Shown: piece by piece, positions 8,693 to 16,830 of the stretch
Layout: each line of letters opens with the position of its first letter
Numbering within the stretch: position 1 is the first letter of the stretch
DNA from: Streptomyces sp. NBC_00376
Lineage (GTDB): Bacteria; Actinomycetota; Actinomycetes; Streptomycetales; Streptomycetaceae
Direction: 5' to 3'
Assembly (NCBI RefSeq): GCF_036077095.1
Contig: NZ_CP107960.1
Coordinates: 3,100,001-3,164,000 of the forward strand
DNA length: 64,000 bases
Translations under genes and position numbers: made by a program
Notes under the pieces: generated by a model
What the model was told of the DNA's origin: nothing
Databases searched by the model: none
Seen by the model: only the letters and a program-made list of their open reading frames with translations

Positions 8693-8948
8693 ACCCCTCC
8701 GGACACCCCCTCGGACAACACCTCCCGCAATCCCCTCCCTACGCCTCAGTCCCCTTCCCGCAGAAGAGAAGTGAGGGTTACCGGACCTCCCGGGAATGCT
8801 GTGTTTGCCCGGATTCCTCCATTGCAGATCATGTGACGCATTACCGACTCTTTACCTCGGCCCACCGCAACCTCCCCTGCCCTTCCGACGGTTGTCATTG
8901 CGTCCGATCAACGGACAGACCCATTTCTCATCCTGTCGAAGGAGCATC

Positions 8949-9350
8949 ATGTCCCTCCCCCTGACCCGCCGGATCGCCCGTGCCGCGCTGCTGATCGCCG
9001 CGGGTACCGCTCCCGTGGTCGGTGCGGCCGGAGCCGCGGGTGCCGCGGAGCTCCCGCAGGCCCCGGAGCTCGGCGGTCTGACCACCGTCGACGGCGCCGG
9101 TCTCGGCAAGACGGTCGACGGCGCCTCCCAGCAGGGCGCCCAGGTGGCGGGCGACACCGGCGGGAGGATCGTCGGGACAACCCTCCCGGCCGCGACCAGG
9201 ACCGTGGGCAAGGCCGGTGCCGAGACCACCCCCGCCGTGCAGAAGGCCGCGGGCGGCGCCGCGGGCAGCGCGGGCCGGCTCGTCGGCGAGGCCGCCGGTA
9301 CCGCGACCAAGGGCGGCCTGCCCACCCAGGGCCTGCCGATCGGCGGCTGA
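8949..9350 (+). CDS. Small secreted Ala/Gly-rich protein, unknown function
   Basis: 133 residues with a classic Sec signal peptide (positively charged start, hydrophobic core, AXA-type site near residue 33). The mature part is rich in Gly, Ala and Thr with short recurring phrases (GLGKTVDGA, VGKAGAET, GRLVGEAAGTATKG). No enzyme motif, cysteine or membrane anchor is present. The ATG at 8949 follows GAAGGAG closely. About 255 bp of non-coding sequence precedes it, room for a developed promoter. I recognise no family; a wall- or surface-associated role is only a guess. Confidence 0.72.
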   Translation: MSLPLTRRIARAALLIAAGTAPVVGAAGAAGAAELPQAPELGGLTTVDGAGLGKTVDGASQQGAQVAGDTGGRIVGTTLPAATRTVGKAGAETTPAVQKAAGGAAGSAGRLVGEAAGTATKGGLPTQGLPIGG

Positions 9351-9381
9351 CCCGCACCGGCCGCCGGCCGGCACATCACAT

Positions 9382-9425
9382 ACGCGAGGGGCCTCGGAAG
9401 CGCGCACTCCCGAGGCCCCTCGCGT
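9382..9425. terminator. Bidirectional hairpin terminator
   Basis: Perfect 16-bp inverted repeat (arm ACGCGAGGGGCCTCGG) with a 12-nt loop, between the convergent secreted-protein gene and dapC. Confidence 0.8.
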
Positions 9426-9441
9426 GCATGCCGCCGGTGTC

Positions 9442-10536
9442 TCAGCCCAGCCGCTTGACCGCGGCCGCCACCCGCTCGTCCGTCGCCGTGAACGCCACCC
9501 GTACGAAGTGGTCGCCGGCCGGTCCGTAGAAGTCGCCCGGCGCCACCAGGATGCCGAGCTCCGCCAGGTACGCCACGGTCTCCCAGCACGGCTCGTCGCG
9601 CGTCGCCCACAGGTAGAGGCTCGCCTCGCTGTGCTCGATCCGGAAGCCGTGCGCCTCCAGCGCGGTGCGCAGGGCCGCGCGCCGCTGCGCGTACCGGGTC
9701 CGCTGCTCGGCCACGTGCTCGTCGTCGCCGAGCGCCACGACCGTCGCCGCCTGGACCGGGGCCGGCGTCATCATGCCGCCGTGCTTGCGGATCAGCAGCA
9801 GCTCGCCGAGGACCGCCGCGTCGCCCGCGATGAAGGCCGCGCGGTAGCCGGCCAGGTTGGAGCGCTTGGAGAGCGAGTGGACGGCGACGATGCCCTCGTA
9901 CGTACCGCCGCAGACGTCCGGGTGCAGCACGGAGACCGGTTCGGCCTCCCAGCCCAGCTCCAGGTAGCACTCGTCGCTGAAGACCAGCACGTCGTGCTCG
10001 CGGGCCCAGGCGACGATCCGGATCAGCTCGTCCTTGGCCAGGACGCGGCCGGTCGGGTTGGACGGCGAGTTGAGCCAGAGCAGCTTGAGCCCGGCCGGGT
10101 CCAGCTCCGTCGGGTCGTCGTAGACCACGGGCTCGGCGCCGCAGAGCCGGGCGCCCACCTCGTACGTCGGGTAGGCGAGGCGCGGGTAGGCCACCTTGTC
10201 GCCCGCGCCGAGACCGAGCTGGGTCGGCAGCCAGGCCACCAGCTCCTTGGAGCCGACGACCGGCAGGACGTTGTGGTGCGTCACCCCGACCGCGCCGAGC
10301 CGCCGCTCCACCCACCCGGTGATCGCGTCACGCAGCTCGGTGGTCCCCCACACCGTCGGATAGCCGGGGCTGTCCGCGGCGGCGACGAGCGCCTGCCTGA
10401 CCAGCTCGGGCACCGGGTCGACGGGCGTGCCGACGGACAGGTCCACGATGCCGTCGGGGTGGGCCCCGGCCGTCGACTTGTAGGGCGCGAGCTTGTCCCA
10501 GGGGAAGACCGGGAGGCGGGAGGAGACTGCGGACAC
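9442..10536 (-). CDS. dapC: Succinyldiaminopimelate transaminase
   Basis: PLP-dependent class I/II aminotransferase of 364 residues converting N-succinyl-2-amino-6-oxopimelate to N-succinyl-LL-DAP. The Schiff-base lysine is Lys224 in VHSLSKRSNLAG. NSPSNPTG and SDECYLELGW are typical PLP-pocket motifs. Actinobacterial DapC proteins start similarly (LPVFPWDKLAPYK). The gene follows fdxA on the same strand with about 140 bp between, and dapE is nearby, so the window carries two steps of DAP synthesis. Confidence 0.9.
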   Translation of the reverse strand: MSAVSSRLPVFPWDKLAPYKSTAGAHPDGIVDLSVGTPVDPVPELVRQALVAAADSPGYPTVWGTTELRDAITGWVERRLGAVGVTHHNVLPVVGSKELVAWLPTQLGLGAGDKVAYPRLAYPTYEVGARLCGAEPVVYDDPTELDPAGLKLLWLNSPSNPTGRVLAKDELIRIVAWAREHDVLVFSDECYLELGWEAEPVSVLHPDVCGGTYEGIVAVHSLSKRSNLAGYRAAFIAGDAAVLGELLLIRKHGGMMTPAPVQAATVVALGDDEHVAEQRTRYAQRRAALRTALEAHGFRIEHSEASLYLWATRDEPCWETVAYLAELGILVAPGDFYGPAGDHFVRVAFTATDERVAAAVKRLG

Positions 10537-10676
10537 GGAACTCTGCTTTCTCGTACGGGGGTCACGCGGGACACGCGAGGGGTCTCGGGCCGCTCGTCAC
10601 CCGGGCGTGGAAACACCTCGGTCCCGCACGGTGACGAGCCGTACGGGACCGGGGCGGCGTACGTGCTGGCCGCCGG

Positions 10677-10997
10677 CTACTGGTTCTGCGGCGGCAGCGC
10701 GGCGATGAACGCGTGGTCGCGCTCGATAAGGCCCAGCTTGGAGGCACCACCGGGCGACCCGAGGTCGTCGAAGAACTCGACGTTCGCCTTGTAGTAGTCC
10801 TTCCACTCCTCCGGGGTGTCGTCCTCGTAGAAGATCGCCTCGACCGGGCACACCGGCTCACAGGCTCCACAGTCGACGCATTCGTCCGGGTGGATGTACA
10901 AGGACCGCTGGCCCTCGTAGATGCAGTCGACGGGGCACTCTTCGATGCAGGCCTTGTCCTTTACGTCGACACAAGGCTGCGCGATGACGTAGGTCAC
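10677..10997 (-). CDS. fdxA: 7Fe ferredoxin (3Fe-4S / 4Fe-4S)
   Basis: 106-residue low-potential ferredoxin. Cysteines lie at 9, 17, 21, 25, 40, 43, 46 and 50, spaced as in Mycobacterium/Streptomyces 7Fe ferredoxins that hold one [3Fe-4S] and one [4Fe-4S] cluster. The acidic tail (DDTPEEWKDYYKANVEFF) is characteristic. The GTG start at 10997 has GGAGG 9 nt upstream. It lies upstream of dapC on the same strand, a common actinobacterial pairing; a direct redox link to DapC is not implied. Confidence 0.93.
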   Translation of the reverse strand: MTYVIAQPCVDVKDKACIEECPVDCIYEGQRSLYIHPDECVDCGACEPVCPVEAIFYEDDTPEEWKDYYKANVEFFDDLGSPGGASKLGLIERDHAFIAALPPQNQ

Positions 10998-11114
10998 GCT
11001 GTCGTTCCTCCTCGGTAGGGCGTTGGCTCTCGCGCGGGAGCGCGGCGTCGTCGATGCCCGCACCTAGTATCTCCGTTCCGGGGCACGAACCGAACAGGAG
11101 GGGCGTACAGAGCT

Positions 11115-12116
11115 GTGGAATTCACCATCGGCGGACAGCTCAAGGTCCGAATCACACCGGCTGACGTGGGCAAACGGGTATCAGTCCGGCGTGTGTGCGA
11201 GACGGCCCCACAAGGAGCGACGTTCACCGACACCGTAGGGGTTCTCACATCGTGGGACGACGGTGTGCTCTCGATCACACCGAAGAGCGGTGAATCGGTC
11301 CGCATCCCGGAATCGGTTCTGGTGGCGGGCAAGGTCGTGCCCGCCGCTCCGGCCCGGCGGCGCGGTCCGGCGGCCTCCTTCGAAGAGCTCGCGCCCGTCC
11401 TCGCCCGTGCCTGGCAGCCGGTGGAGAGCGAACCGCTCGGCGACTGGCGGCTGCGCGCCGCGCGGGGGTTCACCCGGCGCGCCAACTCCGTGCTGCCGCT
11501 CGGCGATCCGGGCATCCCGCTCGACGAGGCGCTCGGGCACGTCCGGCAGTGGTACGGGGAACGGGAACTGCCCGCGTACATCCAGACCTCGACCGGCGCC
11601 GAGGGCACCCAGGAGCTGCTCTGCGCGGAGCTGGAGGAGCGCGGCTGGCACCGCGAGGTGACGGCGGAGGTACGCACCGCCGGGCTCGCCCCGGTCGGCG
11701 ATCTGGACGCGGACGTGTCCCGGGTGCGGCTGAGCCGGGACCTCGACGAGACCTGGCTCTCCCGCTACCAGCGCTTCGAGACCCCGGGGCCGCACGTCCT
11801 GGCGGTGCTGCGCGGTGGCCCCTCGGTGTGGTTCGCCTCGGTGCCCGGCGACGAGGAGGGCGCGGCGCCCGCCGCGATCGGGCGGTGCGTGGTGGACGGG
11901 CGCTGGGCCGGCTTCATGGCCGTCGAGGTCGATCCGGCGCACCGGCGCCGGGGGCTCGCCTCCGCCGTGATGACCGCGCTCGCCCGCAGGGCCCTGGAGG
12001 AGGGCGCCTCCGCGGCCTGGCTCCAGGTGGAGACGGACAACGAGGGGGCGCGGGCGATGTACGAGGGCATGGGGTTCGCGGTCCACCACCTCTACCACCA
12101 CTTCCGGTCGGCGTGA
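11115..12116 (+). CDS. GNAT acetyltransferase with N-terminal beta-barrel-like domain (Rv0428c/cg3035 type)
   Basis: 333 residues. The first ~65 (ITPADVGKRVSVRR, DTVGVLTSWDDGVLSI, ESVRIPESVLVAGK) form a small predicted all-beta domain. The C-terminal GNAT fold has the acetyl-CoA loop VDPAHRRRGLASAVMTAL and the NEGARAMYEGMGF ending. The family is conserved in actinobacteria; the acceptor is unknown. The start is GTG at 11115 with GGAGGGG about 13 nt upstream, a slightly long gap. The next gene starts 18 bp after its stop, so the two are probably co-transcribed. Confidence 0.85.
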   Translation: MEFTIGGQLKVRITPADVGKRVSVRRVCETAPQGATFTDTVGVLTSWDDGVLSITPKSGESVRIPESVLVAGKVVPAAPARRRGPAASFEELAPVLARAWQPVESEPLGDWRLRAARGFTRRANSVLPLGDPGIPLDEALGHVRQWYGERELPAYIQTSTGAEGTQELLCAELEERGWHREVTAEVRTAGLAPVGDLDADVSRVRLSRDLDETWLSRYQRFETPGPHVLAVLRGGPSVWFASVPGDEEGAAPAAIGRCVVDGRWAGFMAVEVDPAHRRRGLASAVMTALARRALEEGASAAWLQVETDNEGARAMYEGMGFAVHHLYHHFRSA

Positions 12117-12134
12117 CGGGGACGGACGGACCCG

Positions 12135-12983
12135 ATGAACCCTGAACCCGCCGGGCGCCCGGACCTGGACGAGCTGCGCCGCCGGTTCGCCGAGGAGGCG
12201 CGGGCCGAACGGCCGGACCTCGCGCTGCTCTGCCTGCTGCTGGGCGCGGTGGCCGATCCGGCGCTGGACGTGAACGGGATCGACGCGGCGCAGATCGAGC
12301 TGGACGAGCTGGCGGGCCGGCTTCCGTACGGGGTGCGGGGCGGCCGGGCGTGGGCCTCGGCGCTGGCCGAGCTGCTCGGGGAACGGTACGGCTTCGCGGG
12401 CTCGTCGGCGGACTACCAGCGGCTGGAGTCGTCGCTGCTGCACGAGGTGCTGCGCAGGCGTCGCGGGCTGCCGATCCTGCTGTCGGTGGTGTGGATCGAG
12501 GTCGCGCGGCGGGCGGGCGCCCCGGTGTACGGGGTGGCGCTGCCCGGTCATTTCGTCGTCGGGTTCGGCGATCCGGCCGAGCGGGTGCTGGCCGATCCGT
12601 TCGACGGCGGCCGGCCGATGACCGGGCAGGACGCGGAGCTACTGGTGGCCGGTGCCACCGGGGAGCCGCTGGAGGAGTCGATGCTGGTGCCCGCCCGGCC
12701 GCTGGAGATCGTGCTGCGGATCCTGAACAACATCAGGGCCTGGGCGGCGGCCCGTCCGGAGCGCACGGACGTGGCGCTGTGGGCGGTGGACCTGTCGCTG
12801 CTGCTCCCCTCGCACCCCGCCAGGCTGCGCTACGAGCGCGCCCAGCTGCTCGTGCAGAGCGGGCAGTTCCTGCGCGGGGCGGCGGAGATGGAGGAGTACG
12901 CGGACGTGGTCGACGAGGTGGAGCCCGCGGCCGCGGAGGCGATCCGCCGCCGGGCGCGGGCCGCCCGGTCGCTGCTGAACTGA
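12135..12983 (+). CDS. SirB1/transglutaminase-like family protein
   Basis: 282 residues. The N-terminal half matches the SirB1-type transglutaminase-like fold (LLHEVLRRRRGLPILLSVVWIEVARRAG, then VALPGHFVVGF). A helical, TPR-like C-terminal part follows (RYERAQLLVQSGQFLRGAAEM). The Cys of true transglutaminases is not evident, so catalysis is doubtful. It probably forms an operon with the GNAT gene 18 bp upstream. Function is unknown. Confidence 0.8.
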   Translation: MNPEPAGRPDLDELRRRFAEEARAERPDLALLCLLLGAVADPALDVNGIDAAQIELDELAGRLPYGVRGGRAWASALAELLGERYGFAGSSADYQRLESSLLHEVLRRRRGLPILLSVVWIEVARRAGAPVYGVALPGHFVVGFGDPAERVLADPFDGGRPMTGQDAELLVAGATGEPLEESMLVPARPLEIVLRILNNIRAWAAARPERTDVALWAVDLSLLLPSHPARLRYERAQLLVQSGQFLRGAAEMEEYADVVDEVEPAAAEAIRRRARAARSLLN

Positions 12984-12993
12984 GGGCGGCCCG

Positions 12994-13039
12994 CAGGGCG
13001 ACGGGGCGGCGTGGGACCGCCGCGTGCCCCGTCGCCCTG
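12994..13039. terminator. Bidirectional hairpin terminator
   Basis: Perfect 14-bp inverted repeat (arm CAGGGCGACGGGGC) with an 18-nt loop that can fold further, between the convergent SirB1-like and tet-like genes. Confidence 0.75.
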
Positions 13040-13058
13040 TAGCCCTGCGGACCGGCCC

Positions 13059-15056
13059 TCAGGCGACCCTGCGTGCCGTGCGCAGCAGGTACTCCTTGCG
13101 GTTGAGCGGGTCGCGGTCGGTGCGCGGCCGGTCCGGGGCCGTGCCGGCGACCGCCCGGTAGGAGGCGAACTCGGACTCCAGGACCCCTTCGCCACGCGTC
13201 AGGGCCGGCAACTGCTGCTGGAGTTCATGGACGCGGGCCGCCGGGATCTCGCCCTCCAGCACACAGAGGGAACCGTGCACGGCCGGTGTCCCCGGGACGG
13301 CGCGCAGCTGGGCGAGTACGGGCAGGACCGGGCCGAGCAGCTCCGCCGGGAGTTCCAGACGGAACCGGTGGATCGGCTCGTGCACCGTGGTGCCGGCCTC
13401 CATCAGAGCGCTCATCAGGACCAGCGGGGTCAGATTCCGGAAGTCCCCCGCGGTGCTCGACATGCTCTTGTCGAAAACGGCGTGGGAATGGCTCTGGCGG
13501 GGCCAGTAACCGGAATGCGTCATGGTGACGACGCAGTCGGTGACCTGCCAGCCGTGGATGCCCTGCCGCAGGGTCTCCCCCACGGTCTCCTCCACCGCCC
13601 TCATCAGGGAGAAGGGCATCGATCCGAGCTCCACCTCCAGCCGGTAGGCGATACCGCTGCCGACCGGGGCGGGGTCGACCCTCAGACCGACGGTCGCCAG
13701 AAACGGATTCCCGCCCTGATCGATGATCTCGTACGCCGCTCCGCTGCCCTTCGGCCGTTCCAGGCAAATCGTCGTGGTCTCGCGGAAGGCGACGCCGATT
13801 CCGTATTCGTCGGCCAGCGTCGCCTGGACGACCTCCTTCTGCACTTCGCCGTAGAGCGAGACGGACACCTCTTCACGGATGTCGTCCTGCCGCAGATCGA
13901 TCAGCGGGTCCTGTTCGGCGAGTTGCGCGAGCGCGAAGAGCAGTTCGCCCCGGCTCGCCGGAGGGCTGGGGACCACCACCGATTCCAGCGTCGGCGGGGC
14001 GAACCACCGGCCCGGCGGGGCCGCGTCCGGTTCGCCGACAGGGTCGCCGATCCGGATGCCGTCGAGCCCCTGGAGCTTCGCGATCCGGCCTGCCGGGACC
14101 GCCGCCCCTCGGACGGCCGAGCCCTGGTCGAAGACGCTGATCCCGGTCACCCTGCCCTCGGCGCGCCCGTCGCCCCGTCCGAACGGCAGCCGGTCGCGGA
14201 TCCTCACCGTGCCGGAGAACATCCGGACGTACGCCGACTTCTCGCCGCCCGGTCCGCGCTCCACCTTGAAGACGGTGCCCGAGACCGGCCCGTCGGCATC
14301 GCCCCGGCTCGCCGGGAGCAGCTCCGTGACCCCGTGGATCAGGGCTTCCACCCCGGCCCCGGTGATCGCCGAGCCGAAGTACACCGGATGCACCGCCGCC
14401 CGCCCGGTCTGCGTCGACAGTTCCTCGCGGAGCCTGTCGTACGGGAGCGCCGCGGCGTTCTCGACGTACGCGGCCAAAAGCGCGTCGTCCTGATCGGCGA
14501 GCAGCTCGGTCAGCCGGTCGGTGAAGCCGGCGTCGGCGTGGGTGTACGGCGTGCAGCGGGCGTCGCGGCCGCCGGGAGCGTCGACCGACCCCATGGCGAC
14601 GACGGCCGGGGTGAGCTTCTCGGAGATGTCCCGCAGGACGGAGTCGCACCGCGCGCCGCCGCGGTCGACCTTGTTCACGAAGATGAGCGTGGGAATGCGC
14701 AGGCGTCGCAGCGTCCGCATCAGTACGCGGGTCTGCGCCTGTACGCCCTCCACCGCGGAGACGACCAGCACGGCGCCGTCGAGCACGCTCAGCACCCGTT
14801 CCACCTCGGCGATGAAATCCGGGTGCCCGGGGGTGTCGATCAGATTGACCGTGGTGCCGTCGACGGCGAACGAGACGACGGCGGACTTGATCGTGATGCC
14901 GCGTTGCCGTTCGAGCGCCAGGGAATCGGTCCGGGTGCTGCCCTTGTCGACGCTGCCGATCTCGTCGATGACGCCGGCGGTGTGGAGCAGCCGCTCGGTC
15001 AGGCTCGTCTTACCGGCGTCGACATGCGCCAGGATTCCCAGATTCAACGTGTGCAC
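13059..15056 (-). CDS. TetM/OtrA-type tetracycline-resistance ribosomal protection GTPase
   Basis: EF-G-like translational GTPase of 665 residues. G motifs: GILAHVDAGKTS (G1), RGITIKSA (G2), DTPGHPDF (G3), NKVDRGG (G4). It is a ribosomal protection protein rather than EF-G because of its length and a domain IV segment (MSSTAGDFRNLTPLVL) equivalent to the TetM loop that reaches the decoding centre. Such proteins eject tetracycline from ribosomes; in Streptomyces they can protect producers or give intrinsic tolerance. GTG at 15056 is the only start that keeps the G domain complete (HTLNLGILAHVDAGK), with GGAG 4 nt upstream. A short ORF overlaps the start (see separate entry). No tetracycline biosynthesis genes are in view. 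Confidence 0.88.
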   Translation of the reverse strand: MHTLNLGILAHVDAGKTSLTERLLHTAGVIDEIGSVDKGSTRTDSLALERQRGITIKSAVVSFAVDGTTVNLIDTPGHPDFIAEVERVLSVLDGAVLVVSAVEGVQAQTRVLMRTLRRLRIPTLIFVNKVDRGGARCDSVLRDISEKLTPAVVAMGSVDAPGGRDARCTPYTHADAGFTDRLTELLADQDDALLAAYVENAAALPYDRLREELSTQTGRAAVHPVYFGSAITGAGVEALIHGVTELLPASRGDADGPVSGTVFKVERGPGGEKSAYVRMFSGTVRIRDRLPFGRGDGRAEGRVTGISVFDQGSAVRGAAVPAGRIAKLQGLDGIRIGDPVGEPDAAPPGRWFAPPTLESVVVPSPPASRGELLFALAQLAEQDPLIDLRQDDIREEVSVSLYGEVQKEVVQATLADEYGIGVAFRETTTICLERPKGSGAAYEIIDQGGNPFLATVGLRVDPAPVGSGIAYRLEVELGSMPFSLMRAVEETVGETLRQGIHGWQVTDCVVTMTHSGYWPRQSHSHAVFDKSMSSTAGDFRNLTPLVLMSALMEAGTTVHEPIHRFRLELPAELLGPVLPVLAQLRAVPGTPAVHGSLCVLEGEIPAARVHELQQQLPALTRGEGVLESEFASYRAVAGTAPDRPRTDRDPLNRKEYLLRTARRVA

Positions 15057-15120
15057 GAAACTCCATGTCCTCAAGATCGGTGACAATTCCCGTCCGAATG
15101 AACATGTGAGTTCCTCGCAT
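15010..15120 (-). CDS. Candidate 36-codon leader ORF overlapping the tet-like gene
   Basis: An ATG at 15120, preceded by AAGGAG with a 6-nt gap, opens a 36-codon ORF (MRGTHMFIRTGIVTDLEDME...) ending in TAA at 15010, 47 bases inside the tet-like gene in another frame. Its ribosome-binding site is better than that of the resistance gene, so it could control that gene's translation by coupling or interference. tet(M) is known to be controlled by a short leader peptide, but this sequence is unrelated. It may be chance. Confidence 0.35.
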   Translation of the reverse strand: MRGTHMFIRTGIVTDLEDMEFRAHVESGNPGACRRR

Positions 15121-15641
15121 GACTCGCTCCTTCGTCGATCGAATTCCGTGGGTGAGTACAGCAGGGGATCCGGACTCTGGACAACCGATTTAACACTCGA
15201 AGGCAAGCAGGTCGATGTGACGGCGCGTCGCCGGATTCGGGTCCGTCACCGACGCGGACCCAAAGGCGCACGCACGGCAACCCAGCAGGCCGCAAAGGCC
15301 GCATCGTCCGGACCGGCACACCGCTCGTGTCATTTTTCAACTCAACTGCTCACAGGCGCTGTTGACGGCAATTCGAGGAAGTTCGAGGGGCGGGCGGCGG
15401 ACGGCTCCAGGTCGGCAAACGAGTGGGACCCCGTCGCCCAAACCTCACGCGCCGCTGCGTGCAGTCCAACGGGTGATTATCGGCCAAACGCCACCCGAAG
15501 AGCCCACGGCGTAGCCCCAATGCGGCGTTTTGCATTGGCGCGAATTCGAATTCCGGCTGACGGTGGATCACGTCGCCACTGCGCCACAATGAGTCGACAC
15601 CCAGTCACTCTTCGCAGTTGCGCCGGAAGGAATGTGTTCAG
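15057..15641. other. Divergent intergenic region: tet-like leader and surface-protein promoter
   Basis: 585 bp between divergent genes, with noticeably more A/T than the flanks around 15320-15360 and 15470-15560. It contains the leader ORF and a 7-bp stem (GGGTCCG/CGGACCC) at about 15239-15261 in the tet-like 5' leader. No convincing attenuator series or protein-coding gene was seen in the remainder. Confidence 0.5.
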
Positions 15642-16652
15642 ATGCGCTCTGCCCGCACACTGTTCGCTACGGCCGCTGTCACAGCGGTCCTCGCCATCAC
15701 CGGCCCGTCCGCCTACGCCATGGCCGCGTCGGGCGACTCGGGCCAAGACAACGGTTACTCGTCCTCGCGCGGCGACGACCAAGGAAAGTCCGACCGCGGT
15801 GAGGGCCGCGGCGGCGACGAGGGAGGCCGCGGTGGAGGCCGCGGTGGAGATGAGGGTGGCCGCGGCGGCGACGAGGGCGGCCGTGGCGGCGGCCGTGGCG
15901 GCGACGAGGGCGGTCGCGGCGGCGGCTACGGCGGTCGCGGCGGCGACGAGGGTGGCCGCGGCGGCGGCCGCGGCGGCGACAGCCCCCGTGGCGGCGTCCA
16001 CGCCGGCGGCGGCTTCATGGCCTCCGTGATCGCCAGTGACGACGAGGGCGGTCGCGGCGGCGGCCGTGGCGGCGACGAAGGTGGCCGCGGCGGCGACGAG
16101 GGCGGCCGTGGCGGCGGTCGCGGCGGCGACGAGGGCGGTCGCGGCGGCGACGAGGGCGGTCGCGGCGGCGGCCGTGGCGGCGACGAGGGTGGCCGCGGCG
16201 GCGGCTACGGCGGTCGCGGCGGCGACGAGGGTGGCCGCGGCGGCGGCCGTGGCGGCGACAGCCCCCGTGGCGGCGTCCACGCCGGCGGCGGCTTCATGGC
16301 CTCCGTGATCGCCAGTGACGACGAAGGCGGCCGTGGCGGCGGCCGTGGCGGCGACGAAGGTGGCCGCGGCGGCGACGAGGGCGGCCGTGGCGGCGATGAG
16401 GGTGGCCGCGGCGGCGGCCGCGGCGGCGACGAAGGTGGCCGCGGCGGCGGCTACGGCGGCCGTGGCGGCGACGAGGGCGGCTACGGCGGTCGCGGCGGCG
16501 ACCGGCCCCGTGGCGGCGTCCACGCCGGTGGTGGCGGCATGGCGATGACCGGTGGCGGCCTGGCCGCCGGCTCGGCGCTGCTGCTCGGCGGTGTCGGCGT
16601 CGGTGCGTACAAGCTGCGCCGTCGCCAGTCGACCGGTGGCGCGATGGCCTGA
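15642..16652 (+). CDS. Secreted Gly/Arg/Asp-repeat protein with C-terminal sorting-like signal
   Basis: 336 residues. A Sec signal peptide (residues 1 to about 33, cleavage near AYA-MAA) is followed by about 260 residues made almost wholly of G, R, D and E. RGGD occurs 19 times, mostly as GRGGDEGG, with occasional Tyr and one true RGD near the mature N-terminus. Two phrases (SPRGGVHAGGGFMASVIASD) interrupt the repeats. The C-terminus reads MAMTG (300-304), a hydrophobic helix, then KLRRRQS, the order of a sortase sorting signal (compare LAxTG). A class F sortase gene follows. GGAAGG lies 11 nt before the ATG. The opposite strand is also open but lacks these start and end features. Function is unknown; a cell-surface protein is inferred. 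Confidence 0.78.
   Translation: MRSARTLFATAAVTAVLAITGPSAYAMAASGDSGQDNGYSSSRGDDQGKSDRGEGRGGDEGGRGGGRGGDEGGRGGDEGGRGGGRGGDEGGRGGGYGGRGGDEGGRGGGRGGDSPRGGVHAGGGFMASVIASDDEGGRGGGRGGDEGGRGGDEGGRGGGRGGDEGGRGGDEGGRGGGRGGDEGGRGGGYGGRGGDEGGRGGGRGGDSPRGGVHAGGGFMASVIASDDEGGRGGGRGGDEGGRGGDEGGRGGDEGGRGGGRGGDEGGRGGGYGGRGGDEGGYGGRGGDRPRGGVHAGGGGMAMTGGGLAAGSALLLGGVGVGAYKLRRRQSTGGAMA
15801..16510 (+). repeat. In-frame G/C-rich tandem repeats with a 279-bp long-period duplication
   Basis: Short units of the GGCGGCGACGAGGGCGGTCG type tile the region. A longer block including the AGCCCCCGTGGCGGCGTCCA segment recurs at 15981 and 16260 (279 bp, 93 codons) and, diverged, at about 16503 (243 bp later). All periods are multiples of three, so copy-number changes keep the frame. 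Assembly errors are also likely here. Confidence 0.85.
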
Positions 16653-16687
16653 CCGGGCCAACCCTCCAGCCGGTAGTTCGGTTGTCG

Positions 16688-16715
16688 CGGTCGCTGCCCT
16701 TCGGGGCGGCGGCCG
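16688..16715 (+). terminator. UUCG-loop terminator after the repeat-protein gene
   Basis: 12-bp stem (CGGTCGCTGCCC / GGGCGGCGGCCG, allowing G-U pairs) closed by TTCG and followed by the pyrimidine tract TTCTTTTCC. It lies between the surface-protein and sortase genes, so the sortase may be transcribed separately or by read-through. Confidence 0.65.
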
Positions 16716-16830
16716 CGGCGCCTTCTTTTCCCCCCTGATAAGCCCCGGATAAACCCGGCCCGCGCTCCCCTCCGCCCCCTCCCCCTCCCCGCTCTCCTCC
16801 TCGACACCGCACGACCGAAAGGCACGTCCC

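Noticed and set aside
12135..12983. Calling the SirB1-like protein an active transglutaminase
   Set aside because: The catalytic cysteine is not evident; only the fold-level similarity can be supported.
13059..15056. Evidence for a tetracycline biosynthetic cluster
   Set aside because: No polyketide synthase, cyclase or tailoring genes occur within the window; a lone ribosomal protection gene is common in Streptomyces.
13011..15083. 690-residue plus-strand ORF opposite the tet-like gene
   Set aside because: Antisense shadow; the minus frame has all GTPase motifs.
15801..16510. Possible CRISPR or mobile-element repeat array
   Set aside because: The repeats are contiguous, in frame and without unique spacers; they code for a low-complexity protein.
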